In this document: positions 30,552 to 39,505 of the stretch, in pieces
Layout of the letters: each line of letters starts with the position of its first letter
Numbering within the stretch: position 1 is the stretch's first letter
Origin: Betaproteobacteria bacterium TMED82
Lineage (GTDB): Bacteria; Pseudomonadota; Gammaproteobacteria; Burkholderiales; Burkholderiaceae_A
Direction of reading: 5' to 3'
Length of the DNA: 62,104 nucleotides
Assembly (NCBI GenBank): GCA_002170395.1
Contig: NHEJ01000001.1
Span: forward strand, 1 to 62,104
Translations under genes and position numbers: made by a program
The notes under the pieces: generated by a model
What the model saw: the letters and a program-made list of their open reading frames with translations, nothing else
The model's database searches: none
Told to the model about the DNA's origin: nothing

Positions 30552-31550
30552 TTAATATTGATGAGAGTATTCCCTATATTTAAAGGTTCCATCTAATGGC
30601 CAGAAGATCAACAACAAAAAAATTAAGCTTAAAATTATCAAATACCTTGATGTACTAACTTCAGAGTACCTCCATTCTGAAAAAGGCAGCGTCTCTAATC
30701 CATCAACCAAATCATCAACAGTTTTTAAATTTAGGTAAGTAAGATCTTGCTCGGACGCCAACAACTCAAGATATCTCGTCTTTTGCTCACTTAAATGCTC
30801 CATACCTGGGGTTGCCTGCAAATTATATACCAACTGAGGATCAACAATAATGCTAGGGTCATTTACTAAACTCTCGGAACTATCACTTCCCCTCCGCCCG
30901 GCGCTAAAAGGATCGATCTGCATAACATCGTCTTTTTTCCAACTACCAGAATAGACTCCTCCATCACGGAGTTTCGGAATCGGCACTAATTTATTACCTC
31001 CGACACCAAAAATTATTCCCTTAATAGCCCCAACATCTCCGTTAAAACTGGGACGATAAAGCGGTGAAATTGGCGGAGCCTCATGACCATCAGTTATGAA
31101 AACTAATCTGTGGCTTTTGTTTAGTTCATTAGTCAATATTAATGCATTATAAAGTCCTTTGGAAACCTCACTATCTCCAGCCCAAATCATATTGGTATCA
31201 AGGTATCCAATACTCTCAATTAATTCGGAATAATTTGCACAAACCTCTATTGGTTGGAATAGTATTGTTGCCTGGTAACCCGCAAAAATACCAAGCCCTA
31301 CTTCCGTTCCACATTGCAGAGCTTTAATTGAATTTTTCAAAGTGTCTTTTGCAAAAAAAACTCTTGAAACCTCCCCTTGCTCGTCTAAGCTCATATCCTT
31401 AGAATTCATGCTCATCGTCACATCTACCACGAAGAGTATACTATCTGTAGGTGTTGGAATTGTGACTCTTAAGTCAAGTGTCGAAAGTAACACGGAAAAC
31501 CAAAACAAATATAATAATTTTTTCCTCTCAGGTCTTTTTAAAAAAAACAT
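30552..31550 (-). CDS. mxaL: MxaL-like von Willebrand factor A protein
   Basis: Membrane-anchored VWA protein. A hydrophobic segment lies near residues 10-30, the MIDAS motif is FVVDVTMSMNS (DxTxS), LVFITDGHEAPP follows, and a C-terminal membrane helix (YLIILSLIFLLLIFWPL) closes it. Family members of mxaA, C, K and L are needed for calcium insertion or maturation of methanol dehydrogenase. The length is 332 residues. It follows mxaK by 25 bases. Confidence 0.88.
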   Translation of the reverse strand: MFFLKRPERKKLLYLFWFSVLLSTLDLRVTIPTPTDSILFVVDVTMSMNSKDMSLDEQGEVSRVFFAKDTLKNSIKALQCGTEVGLGIFAGYQATILFQPIEVCANYSELIESIGYLDTNMIWAGDSEVSKGLYNALILTNELNKSHRLVFITDGHEAPPISPLYRPSFNGDVGAIKGIIFGVGGNKLVPIPKLRDGGVYSGSWKKDDVMQIDPFSAGRRGSDSSESLVNDPSIIVDPQLVYNLQATPGMEHLSEQKTRYLELLASEQDLTYLNLKTVDDLVDGLETLPFSEWRYSEVSTSRYLIILSLIFLLLIFWPLDGTFKYREYSHQY

Positions 31551-31575
31551 TTTTTTCCTAAAGCAGTGTATTTAA

Positions 31576-32127
31576 TTAAGGCATGCCCAAAGCTTGCAAG
31601 CGCATCGTTGTAATTGCTCTTTCTCCTCTTTCCGGTCTGGTGGAGTCAGATTTTTCTCCAAAATTCTTCTCTGGTGATAATTTTAAAACTCGCTCTAAGT
31701 TATATCTTGCGGCATGGTGCTCAGGAGAAAGCATTAATACTTTCCGATAAGTCAACTTAGCCAACTCAAAATTAGGGATCGCTATCTGTGCGTTATCATC
31801 TTCAATTGCCTTCAATCCTCCTCTATAATATATATTGGCGCTGTTGAATAAAGATGCGATCTTGAGTTTTTCATTTGTACTCAATTGTTCTATGGAGTTA
31901 TAGAGTGAAAGTGCAGTGTTAAAGTCTCCCTGACTCACTAATTTAATAGCGAGCGCGAACTTTTCTTCAATAAAAACAGAATTGCCCGAGGGCTCGTCTG
32001 CTACTATTCTCTCATTAGCCTCTAAAACTTTTGTAACCCAATACACTTCTCTAGTACAAAGTGCTAATAGCATTCCCAAAATTATTAAGGAAAATAATGT
32101 TATGTTTTTTCGTCGGATTTTTCCCAT
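31576..32127 (-). CDS. mxaK: MxaK-like membrane protein with TPR-like region
   Basis: One N-terminal membrane helix (ITLFSLIILGMLLALCTREV) is followed by a periplasmic region with two TPR-like helical pairs (QGDFNTALSLYNSIEQL and NFELAKLTYRKVLML...AARYNLERVLKL). The length is 183 residues. It overlaps mxaC by 28 bases. The assignment rests on its place between mxaC and mxaL, its size and its topology, as in the mxaRSACKLD order known from Methylorubrum. Confidence 0.82.
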   Translation of the reverse strand: MGKIRRKNITLFSLIILGMLLALCTREVYWVTKVLEANERIVADEPSGNSVFIEEKFALAIKLVSQGDFNTALSLYNSIEQLSTNEKLKIASLFNSANIYYRGGLKAIEDDNAQIAIPNFELAKLTYRKVLMLSPEHHAARYNLERVLKLSPEKNFGEKSDSTRPERGERAITTMRLQALGMP

Positions 32128-33116
32128 TTCGACACCTCAAGAAAAGCCACTAAAGTTAATGGAGCTAAAAATATCAGAGCCAAGACAAATGCATATAGAG
32201 ATAATGATTTTGGTGGCAAAGTTACATTAAATCTTGTGGGTAATTTCTGCAACTTATTAATTTTTTCCAAAGCAGTTTTTAGCTGTTCGCTGTCAGACGC
32301 CTCATAAACTTGGTAAGGAACCCCTATTTCTCTAAAGTACTGATTTAGAAAGTACTCAGGCACAGCTCCTGATCCAGCGCTGTTCTGTTGATCATCAGAA
32401 ATTCCAGGACTACCCCTACCTCTAAGATAAATCCAATAAATTGATATCCTGTATTTATTGGCTAACTGTTTAATTTTTAATCTAGTTATCGGATCTATTT
32501 GATCACCGCCATCGGAGATTAGCATCAATACCCTAGAAGCAGTGTAAGGCCGATTTTCAAAATATTCTAAACCCTCAAGTAGAACAGCAGCGATGTCCGT
32601 TTCCGCCAAACCTTTCCCTAAAGTGGCCGATGAAATCGCCCCCTTTATACCATCATGTTCACGTGTTAAAGGAAAAACTCTGATTGGCCGAGAGGAGAAG
32701 TTTACAAGACCAAAAAAATCATTTGGTCTTTTTTTTATAAATTCCGTTAAGACTTCTCTGGCAGCTTGAGACTTACTAGTCAATTTATCAGTGTTAATAA
32801 TGAGAGAACGGTTTGGATCAACCTTTCCATAAGGTTGATCCATACTTCTACTCCTGTCCAACATTAAAACGATTTCCGCACCTGAACCAGTTCTCTCAAT
32901 AGTCTGCTCATCAACCATCGGATTTGCTAAACCACAAACTAAAAAAAATATACCGATTGAAAATGAAAGCCTCACTAACAGCTCAAAAAGCTTAGATTCT
33001 CGACGATTGGGTAAAATTGGCAGATTTCGCACAGTCAAGGATTGTAAAGGAAGGTAAAGCCAAGGTAAGACACATAATGGCAAAAAAAAGAAAAAATACC
33101 CTTGATCAAAGTACAT
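32100..33116 (-). CDS. mxaC: MxaC-like von Willebrand factor A membrane protein
   Basis: BatA/MxaC type protein. N-terminal hydrophobic segments (FFFFLPLCVLPWLYLPL and LSFSIGIFFLVCGLA) are followed by a VWA domain with the intact MIDAS VLMLDRSRSMDQP and VLMLISDGGDQIDP, and a C-terminal membrane helix near residue 310 (LYAFVLALIFLAPLTLVAF). The length is 338 residues. It takes part in maturation of methanol dehydrogenase. Its ATG overlaps the mxaA stop by one base. Confidence 0.9.
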   Translation of the reverse strand: MYFDQGYFFFFLPLCVLPWLYLPLQSLTVRNLPILPNRRESKLFELLVRLSFSIGIFFLVCGLANPMVDEQTIERTGSGAEIVLMLDRSRSMDQPYGKVDPNRSLIINTDKLTSKSQAAREVLTEFIKKRPNDFFGLVNFSSRPIRVFPLTREHDGIKGAISSATLGKGLAETDIAAVLLEGLEYFENRPYTASRVLMLISDGGDQIDPITRLKIKQLANKYRISIYWIYLRGRGSPGISDDQQNSAGSGAVPEYFLNQYFREIGVPYQVYEASDSEQLKTALEKINKLQKLPTRFNVTLPPKSLSLYAFVLALIFLAPLTLVAFLEVSKWEKSDEKT

Positions 33117-34033
33117 TAACGAGATATCCCTTTTTCTAATGAAGAGGCATCCGCGAATAATTTGATAAATCTAATTTTGTCGCCTTTAGAAAAATCAATA
33201 CCTTCTTTCTCATAAAAATATTTCTGAGATCTACCCATGAAAAATTTGAATTCAGGCAGTAGACTTCTCAACCTATTGTCTTCCGAAAAATCAGAGTCAA
33301 TGGAATACAAAAAAATCGATTTCTTCAGTGATAAATTTAAAGAATCATGGAATATCATCAAACCGTTACCCCAGAAAATTTTGTCGTTCTCCTTCGCTAG
33401 TGCTAAGATTTTTTTTCGCCCACTACTGAAAGGAAAGGTATTTTTGTTGATTAGAAGCTGCCATGGCAACCAACAGTAAGATAAAGTAACTAAGGGGAAA
33501 ATTATGAAAAACCCAAATATCCAGAGACGCTCTATGTGTATCGCCGACAAAACAAAGCCTACTTCCTCATCCGGTTGTATTTCTGCTAATCCTCCCCTAT
33601 TGGACACAAGTAAAGGTGTTACAGGCGCAACTGTAAGTAAAACTTCGGGTATTTTCAATTTTATTTTATCCTCGTTATCCATCAACAATAACTCTATCGG
33701 CGGAACTTCTACCATCTCAGGTTTATCTGGAACATTTACTACTTGATAACTTATTTTGATTTGTTGCTTTGATTTCTCGGATTCGACTATCTCCGCTTTT
33801 GTAATAGAAAACCAATTATTTATTCTCTCTATCTTAACTAATCCATCTCTCTGATCTTGTAGATATTTTTTTGGAGTTTCCAGAATAATTCTGCGTTCAA
33901 AAACATCGCCCAGAACATAGCCGAACTGTTTTGGTTCTACAGTAGAAAAATTCACTTGACCAAAAGTAACTTTACAGGTGAACATTCCACAAATAAGCGT
34001 GGTTTTAAGAAAGCACACGAAAATTCTATTCAA
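33116..34033 (-). CDS. mxaA: MxaA-like methanol dehydrogenase maturation protein
   Basis: Signal peptide (to about VTFG, residue 25), a periplasmic beta-rich domain (PKQFGYVLGDVFERRIIL) and a membrane helix near residue 175 (IFGFFIIFPLVTLSYCWL), then a cytoplasmic tail. MxaA is one of the proteins required to load calcium into methanol dehydrogenase; in a lanthanide system its role is less clear. The length is 305 residues. It overlaps mxaS by four bases. Confidence 0.87.
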   Translation of the reverse strand: MNRIFVCFLKTTLICGMFTCKVTFGQVNFSTVEPKQFGYVLGDVFERRIILETPKKYLQDQRDGLVKIERINNWFSITKAEIVESEKSKQQIKISYQVVNVPDKPEMVEVPPIELLLMDNEDKIKLKIPEVLLTVAPVTPLLVSNRGGLAEIQPDEEVGFVLSAIHIERLWIFGFFIIFPLVTLSYCWLPWQLLINKNTFPFSSGRKKILALAKENDKIFWGNGLMIFHDSLNLSLKKSIFLYSIDSDFSEDNRLRSLLPEFKFFMGRSQKYFYEKEGIDFSKGDKIRFIKLFADASSLEKGISR

Positions 34034-34884
34034 AATTGATCCCCATAAAAGTATGCGGTAACTTTTTCGGCGTCGAAATTACCTCGCATGTACAGTGGAA
34101 TAATTTGCTGCTTGAGACATAAGGAGTTCAAAATTTCTTTCCTTTTATTATATCTCTGACTTAACTTATCGTTAAATTCATCACTTAACCAAACTAATCG
34201 TTTCTTGCCAGTTTCAATATCAGTCACAAAGGCAACTCCCTTATTTGGGAATCCAGTCTTTTCAACATCATCTTCAAGAACAACCGGTATGACCTGATGT
34301 TTCGCATTGGAAACTAGAAACTTTTCCAGCTGATCCAAAGACCAATGAAAATCAGAAACAAAAAAAACTAGTGAGGATTCCTTTGGCAACCAATTAATGA
34401 CCTGCGTTAATCCTTTGTGTCCTCTTTCACCGACATAACCTTCCACAAGATCGTCGATAACATTCTCAGTTAAATTATTTCTTCTAGCTACCGAAAAATA
34501 CCATTCTTCTCTAAACCTATTGTCAAATCCCACCAATCCCAACCTGTCACCATACCTCGCAGACGATCGGGAAAGGCCTTTTAAGAATTCCTTTACAACC
34601 TTTAGACCACTGATACTTCCATTGAACGATGTTGAAGTAGACAAATCGATTACAGCGACAACCGAAATAGAAACTCTTTGCTTATATTCTTTCACAAGCC
34701 ACTGTTCAAACGGATCAAGAAGGCTACTTTTGACGTCTAAACGTCTCGGATCAGGATAATTAATTAGCGGTACACACCGATTAAAAATAACACCTGGGCC
34801 TCTGACAGAACTCTTATGCCCCCCCGGACGAGTACTTCGGGACAGTTTCCTTAATTTATATTGGAACTCTAGTTTTTTTTCCAT
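34030..34884 (-). CDS. mxaS: MxaS-like DUF58 protein
   Basis: DUF58/VWA-like protein that normally accompanies MoxR ATPases. A VWA-type start VVAVIDLSTSTSFNG (DxSxS) is followed by RYGDRLGLVGFD and LVFFVSDFHWSLD. There is no signal peptide; the protein should be cytoplasmic or membrane-associated. The length is 284 residues. It lies ten bases after mxaR and overlaps mxaA, which supports the mxaRSA order. Confidence 0.9.
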   Translation of the reverse strand: MEKKLEFQYKLRKLSRSTRPGGHKSSVRGPGVIFNRCVPLINYPDPRRLDVKSSLLDPFEQWLVKEYKQRVSISVVAVIDLSTSTSFNGSISGLKVVKEFLKGLSRSSARYGDRLGLVGFDNRFREEWYFSVARRNNLTENVIDDLVEGYVGERGHKGLTQVINWLPKESSLVFFVSDFHWSLDQLEKFLVSNAKHQVIPVVLEDDVEKTGFPNKGVAFVTDIETGKKRLVWLSDEFNDKLSQRYNKRKEILNSLCLKQQIIPLYMRGNFDAEKVTAYFYGDQF

Positions 34885-34894
34885 TTATTTATAC

Positions 34895-35914
34895 TCACGG
34901 AGCAGTAACTTTTTCAGCACAAAATTTAATTAGTTTTCTTACTATTTCTTTATGTTGTAGCTCGTAATTAGGGAAAAGGACAATCCTATGCGCCATAGTC
35001 TCTTGCAATCCACCGTGCAGGTCCTCCGGAATCAAGTCCAATCTCCCAGCTAACCAAGCATTTACTTTTGCAGCCTTGACTAACATAGCCATACCTCTTG
35101 GACTCGCTCCAGCCTCAATTAATCTCTCAAAATTCAAACCTTCAAAATTTTTTGCTCCGAGACTTCCTGGATTACGCAAGGCTCCCCACATCCTAACGGA
35201 GTAATTTTTCATTGCGTCTGATACCCTTACAGCCTTCTGAATCTCTCTACCAACCTCATTTAGCTCGGAATATGGTAAAACTCCAGCTGGGACGTTTTTA
35301 ACTAGGTCATCCACACTGTGGAATTTTGTATCAAAAATTAATTGATTTTGAACATTTAAATCAGTAGGAGTTTCGATCGAGATCTCCATGAGAAAACGAT
35401 CTTTCGCGGCAGAAGAGATCTCGAATGTCTCTTCTTTTTCGATGCGATTCCTATCAGCAAAAACTTGAAGGTGTGGAAAGGCAAATTCTCTATTAAATGC
35501 ATTCACTGACCTTTCAGCCATAGCTCTAAGCAGCAAAGAATGCACTTGCGGACGCGCCCTATTAATTTCATTGAAGAAAAAAGTCGCTAAAGACTCTCTT
35601 TGTTTCAAGAGTGGACCAGGATCAACTTTAGGTTTACCGTCTTCACCAATATACGTGTAATAAATTAAGTCAGTAGGCATCATATCTACACTTCCCTCCA
35701 CCCTCTCGTAAGAACCTCCAATAGCTCTTGCCACAGCCCTCAAGAGAGTAGTTTTTCCAACCCCTACATCTCCTTCCAATAGTACATGTCCGCGAGAAAA
35801 GATCGCAATAGTGATATGATGGATTGCCCTATCTTGACCAACTATGGCTGTCTTGATAGCCTTCTCAAATAATTCAGCTTTTTGTAACCAATCTGCTAGA
35901 AAGTTTTCGGACAC
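34895..35914 (-). CDS. mxaR: MoxR family AAA+ ATPase (MxaR)
   Basis: MoxR-type chaperone ATPase. Walker A is LEGDVGVGKTTLLRAVA, Walker B ATFFFNEINRARPQVHSLLL, and VFADRNRIEKEETFE replaces the usual ATQNPIEQEGTY, so sensor 1 departs from consensus. The length is 339 residues. It is the first gene of the operon and is thought to act with the VWA proteins in inserting the metal into methanol dehydrogenase. The 47-base gap to the divergent gene at 35962 must hold the operon promoter. Confidence 0.92.
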   Translation of the reverse strand: MSENFLADWLQKAELFEKAIKTAIVGQDRAIHHITIAIFSRGHVLLEGDVGVGKTTLLRAVARAIGGSYERVEGSVDMMPTDLIYYTYIGEDGKPKVDPGPLLKQRESLATFFFNEINRARPQVHSLLLRAMAERSVNAFNREFAFPHLQVFADRNRIEKEETFEISSAAKDRFLMEISIETPTDLNVQNQLIFDTKFHSVDDLVKNVPAGVLPYSELNEVGREIQKAVRVSDAMKNYSVRMWGALRNPGSLGAKNFEGLNFERLIEAGASPRGMAMLVKAAKVNAWLAGRLDLIPEDLHGGLQETMAHRIVLFPNYELQHKEIVRKLIKFCAEKVTAP

Positions 35915-35970
35915 ATTTTCACCCTAATTTTATAATTAACAAAATTTCAATAAAAAAAATCTTGAGCCAC

Positions 35971-36714
35971 ATGACTATTTTACCTAGACTACTCTTACTC
36001 TTATGCTTTACACAAATTTTTATTATCTCCAGTGTCTTTTCCGCAGAGAATACGGGAATTATAGTAGCCCAGAATCAAAAGAAATTCGATACTGGTCAAA
36101 ACCCTAAGGAAGAGATAACCAAAGCTGAAACTCTTCTTTTTTTAGTTAATCACTTCATAGCCTTAAAGCTGCCTTCGGTATTGGAATACTCGTTTGTGGG
36201 CAAAGGGAAGATTCTTGACGATTATTTCGATAAATTTACTCTCAACGTTAGAAATGATGGCAAAAAGGTTATTGTTACAGCTACTCATAAAAAAGCGCTT
36301 GAAGAAATTGAGTTAAAACCTGTTTTCAATCCCTCCAATAACCCTGTAATACTGTATTTTTTAGAGGAAGACATTAAGGAGATGCAGAAACTAACTGGTG
36401 GACAACCAAATTACTTTAGAAAGAGAATCAGAACTGCTCTTGCTGAGGGCCCTAAAATAATAACAGAGCCTGGTGAATACAGGGGGCGATCAGTTAAAGT
36501 TCAAACTTTTTCCATTACACCATATAAAACTGATCCTTTAAGATTTGGAGCAAAAAGAACAAAATATAATCGATACAGTAAAAAAATTTATAAGTTTTTC
36601 CTTTCCGAAGGTGTACCAGGGCAATTGTTAAAAATAGAAACTAGGATTCCCAAGAGAAAAAAAAACGAGGATTCGGACGAATATTACGCCATAACTAACT
36701 TAATGTTGAAGTGA
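35971..36714 (+). CDS. Secreted hypothetical protein divergent from mxaR
   Basis: About 247 residues with a signal peptide (MTILPRLLLLLCFTQIFIISSVFSAE), then a mixed alpha/beta region without cysteines. The sequence GPKIITEPGEYRGRSVKVQTF and lysine/tyrosine-rich KRTKYNRYSKKIYKFF are notable. I do not recognise the family. A TTG at 35962 could add three residues; GAG lies four bases before the ATG at 35971. Its shared promoter region with mxaR makes a role in the methanol dehydrogenase system possible, but nothing in the sequence proves it. Confidence 0.8.
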   Translation: MTILPRLLLLLCFTQIFIISSVFSAENTGIIVAQNQKKFDTGQNPKEEITKAETLLFLVNHFIALKLPSVLEYSFVGKGKILDDYFDKFTLNVRNDGKKVIVTATHKKALEEIELKPVFNPSNNPVILYFLEEDIKEMQKLTGGQPNYFRKRIRTALAEGPKIITEPGEYRGRSVKVQTFSITPYKTDPLRFGAKRTKYNRYSKKIYKFFLSEGVPGQLLKIETRIPKRKKNEDSDEYYAITNLMLK

Positions 36715-36730
36715 CGGTTTCACGGTTGTT

Positions 36731-36750
36731 GTAGCACATGATAATGCTAC
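36731..36750. terminator. Weak stem-loop between convergent genes
   Basis: GTAGCA and TGCTAC pair across an 8-base loop, in the 39-base gap between two converging genes. There is no T-tract, so it is at best a weak bidirectional terminator. Confidence 0.3.
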
Positions 36751-36753
36751 GAA

Positions 36754-37284
36754 TTATTCGGCAGCACCCAAGTTGGAAGGATCCGACGATTTTGCAGGAA
36801 TTTTATTGTCTTGAGATTTTCTCTGGTCCGTTTTATTAGACGTCTGTTCCGACCCTTGTTGTGCCTCTTTGATCTCCACAAACTGAGGAGGCTTTTCACA
36901 TACTATTGCAAAGACTTGAGCCTCGACTGATTTTTTTTCGATAGGTCTCCAAGCGAATTTTCCTTCATTATTAGCTACTAAAAACTTACCCTTCGACATA
37001 ACCCCGGAGTGATGATATTCCATAAAAATTCTAAAAAGCGATTTTTTGCAATTATAATCCATTTGCCTAGAGATTGACTGGGGCGGGATTCTTTTTATTT
37101 CCCGAAAATTCTCGAGCTCCCAAATGCGCGCAACGTCGTTTTCTATAGAATATGAATCTCTATCTATGAAAAAAATTGATTCCTTCCCCACGTGGACTAT
37201 CTCCCAATTTTTTTCGAGCTCGGCTAAAAGACCATTTGAAATTAACAGATATAAGGTCAAGAAAAGAAATTTTAAAATTACCAT
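36754..37284 (-). CDS. Surface-adhesin protein E-like secreted protein
   Basis: Signal peptide (MVILKFLFLTLYLLISNGLLA) followed by a domain with NWEIVHVGKESIFFIDRDS, ARIWELENF, MDYNCKKSLFRI and FAIVCEKPP, the pattern of the surface-adhesin E family of small periplasmic proteins (one conserved Cys pair). A low-complexity tail rich in Gln, Ser, Lys and Asp follows from about residue 145. The length is 176 residues. A second member of the same family lies at 39784-40200. The function in this organism is unknown. Confidence 0.75.
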   Translation of the reverse strand: MVILKFLFLTLYLLISNGLLAELEKNWEIVHVGKESIFFIDRDSYSIENDVARIWELENFREIKRIPPQSISRQMDYNCKKSLFRIFMEYHHSGVMSKGKFLVANNEGKFAWRPIEKKSVEAQVFAIVCEKPPQFVEIKEAQQGSEQTSNKTDQRKSQDNKIPAKSSDPSNLGAAE

Positions 37285-37359
37285 AACCTTTTTGTCATCG
37301 ACAGTAAAAAAGCAAACTTTAAGTTTGAACTTAAAAGTTCAGAGTATTAAACTGATAAA

Positions 37360-39060
37360 GTGAATGAAATAAATAGACTGCCCAGTAAGGCTGAAGTTCA
37401 ACCTATCCTAGAAAACTTTTCCAAGGGTGAGTTTGCGCAAGCTAAAAATTTGTCATTGTCACTTTATGCAAAATATCCAAATGCTATTTTTTTACTAAAT
37501 ATCTTAGGCCTTTGCTCACTAAACCTTGCAAAATCCGATGAGGCAGAAACTTTTTTGCGCAAAGCATATAAAATTGCCCCAGATAATTTTGAAACCTGTA
37601 GCAACTTGGGCTTAATTTTGCAGCAAATAGGAAAATATGAGGAAGCAGAGCCTTTCCTGCAATCGGCTATCAAAATTAATTCATCAATACCTCAACTTCA
37701 TTTTAATTTGGGGCTGACTCAAGAAGCTTTGAAGTTGTATGAACAGGCCATCAAGAGCTACGACGAAGCTGCACGACTGAAACCAGACTTTGGTCAAGCT
37801 TTTTTTAACAAAGGATTGATAGAGTGGAAGCTTAAGAGCTACGAAATGGCGCTAGTTTGCTTAAAAAGAGCTAAAAAACTAATCTCTCCAGAAGATCCCT
37901 TAATTTTAGCAAGCATTGGTGGAGTTTACAAAGAAATGCTCGATTACAGCTCAGCAGAGGAATATACGTTGGCAGCTTTAAAAATCAGGGAAGAACCGAA
38001 ATTTTTTTTTAATCTTGCCACTATTAAAAGGGATCAAGGTAACATATCCGGGGCTAAAGATTTATATGAAAAAATAATTGGTATTGATGCCAATTTTCCA
38101 GAAGCATTTAATAATTTAGGTGAAATATACAGAGATCTTGGAGATTCAGATAAGGCAAAAAAGATGTTTGAAAAAGCTTTGGTAATTAAACCAAATATGA
38201 ACAAACCAAACTACAACTTAGCACTACTGCACCAAGACAGCGAAAATTACTTGGAAGCAGCTAATTATTTTGAAAAGTCTCAGATCGAAGACTGGTTAGC
38301 GAAAGTATGTTATTGCTATTATAAAGACAGTAATTTTGAAAATTTTGAAAAGTATCTATCGCTGGCTATTAAGCGAAAACATTGGTCTCCTTTAATTGCA
38401 AGTATTACCAATCACTTCGAAATAAATCATAAACGTGAAAATTCATATAACTTTTGTGCAAAACCTTTTGAATTTATTCGAAAAGAGTCAATAGAAATTT
38501 TAAAAAACAACAGCAGTTTTAAAAATGAGCTTCTGCGTGATTTACAAAATTCGGAGATTGGAGTTAGAAAGCAAGGTAGACTTATCAATGGCATTCAATC
38601 GGCAGGAAATCTATTGAAGAGAAGCGAAAATTCGCTTAAAGTTTTAGCCGGTCATATTTTAGTGGAAGTTGATAATTATGTTTCTGCATTCGAAGGCGAG
38701 GCAAATGAATTTATTCAATCGTTCCCTAAAATTCCTTTATTTCAGAGCTCATGGTACGTCAAAATGAATAAGGGCGGCCATCTCACCCCTCACATACACG
38801 AAACTGCATGGTTGAGTGGGGTTTTATATTTAAAGCTTCCAAAGGGTCAATCACCAGAGATGGAAGGAATGATAGAGTTTGGATATGACGGAGACGGGTA
38901 TCCAAAAGCAGACATCCAAAATGAATCAAAAATTATAGCTATTGAAGAAGGAGATATTCTATTGTTCCCCTCCTCTTTATTCCACAGAACAATACCTTTC
39001 GAGACGGATGAAGATAGAATTTGTATTGCCTTTGATATAGCGCCACCTCCTACTCCTTAG
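37360..39060 (+). CDS. TPR protein fused to a 2OG-Fe(II) oxygenase domain
   Basis: Residues 1-320 or so contain about eight tetratricopeptide repeats (for example NFETCSNLGLILQQIGKYEE and PEAFNNLGEIYRDLGDSDKA). The last 110 residues are a putative 2-oxoglutarate/Fe(II) dioxygenase: GGHLTPHIHETAWLSGVLYL supplies the first iron ligands near residue 478 and FPSSLFHRTIPF the distal histidine near 540. Such fusions probably hydroxylate proteins or peptides recruited by the TPRs; the substrate is unknown. The start is a GTG at 37360. No signal peptide is seen. Confidence 0.88.
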   Translation: MNEINRLPSKAEVQPILENFSKGEFAQAKNLSLSLYAKYPNAIFLLNILGLCSLNLAKSDEAETFLRKAYKIAPDNFETCSNLGLILQQIGKYEEAEPFLQSAIKINSSIPQLHFNLGLTQEALKLYEQAIKSYDEAARLKPDFGQAFFNKGLIEWKLKSYEMALVCLKRAKKLISPEDPLILASIGGVYKEMLDYSSAEEYTLAALKIREEPKFFFNLATIKRDQGNISGAKDLYEKIIGIDANFPEAFNNLGEIYRDLGDSDKAKKMFEKALVIKPNMNKPNYNLALLHQDSENYLEAANYFEKSQIEDWLAKVCYCYYKDSNFENFEKYLSLAIKRKHWSPLIASITNHFEINHKRENSYNFCAKPFEFIRKESIEILKNNSSFKNELLRDLQNSEIGVRKQGRLINGIQSAGNLLKRSENSLKVLAGHILVEVDNYVSAFEGEANEFIQSFPKIPLFQSSWYVKMNKGGHLTPHIHETAWLSGVLYLKLPKGQSPEMEGMIEFGYDGDGYPKADIQNESKIIAIEEGDILLFPSSLFHRTIPFETDEDRICIAFDIAPPPTP

Positions 39061-39421
39061 TCTTGCATAAACCTCGTCGAGTCAAAGAGGGACTAACTAT
39101 AATATCTAATTTTCCGCTTTGTTTATTGAATACCAGTGATTGCTTTTCATTTCCGCTACCTCTGCAGTTTTCCCCCGCCCAAATCGTAGAATTGTCCTCT
39201 TTGCAAATAGTCCTTTTTTTACCTAAGACCTCAACTCTGCTCGGTATTTTCATCAAATTTGATTTTTCAAAAAAGCTACGATGGATAATTAGATTGTAAT
39301 CTGAAATGGCATTATTACTATCGTTACATAAAAACGTATTTTCATTCATTAGTACATTCGAGCATGATGATATCAATACAGATATCACGGCCAGTAGTAT
39401 GAGATTTAATCTATTTTTCAT
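39050..39421 (-). CDS. Small lipoprotein, hypothetical
   Basis: The N-terminus MKNRLNLILLAVISVLISSC has a lipobox (ISSC), so the protein should be lipid-anchored at Cys20. The mature part is about 100 residues with four further cysteines, including ICKED, ENCRGSG and GLCKTKE. I do not recognise the family. Its 3' end overlaps the end of the convergent TPR/oxygenase gene by 11 bases. Confidence 0.7.
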   Translation of the reverse strand: MKNRLNLILLAVISVLISSCSNVLMNENTFLCNDSNNAISDYNLIIHRSFFEKSNLMKIPSRVEVLGKKRTICKEDNSTIWAGENCRGSGNEKQSLVFNKQSGKLDIIVSPSLTRRGLCKTKE

Positions 39422-39505
39422 GTTAGTTTTATTGAGTTCAAACGGTTACCTGATCTTTTGTTAAGAATATGTTAAAAAAATTGAATATACTCCGATTATA
39501 AGCTT

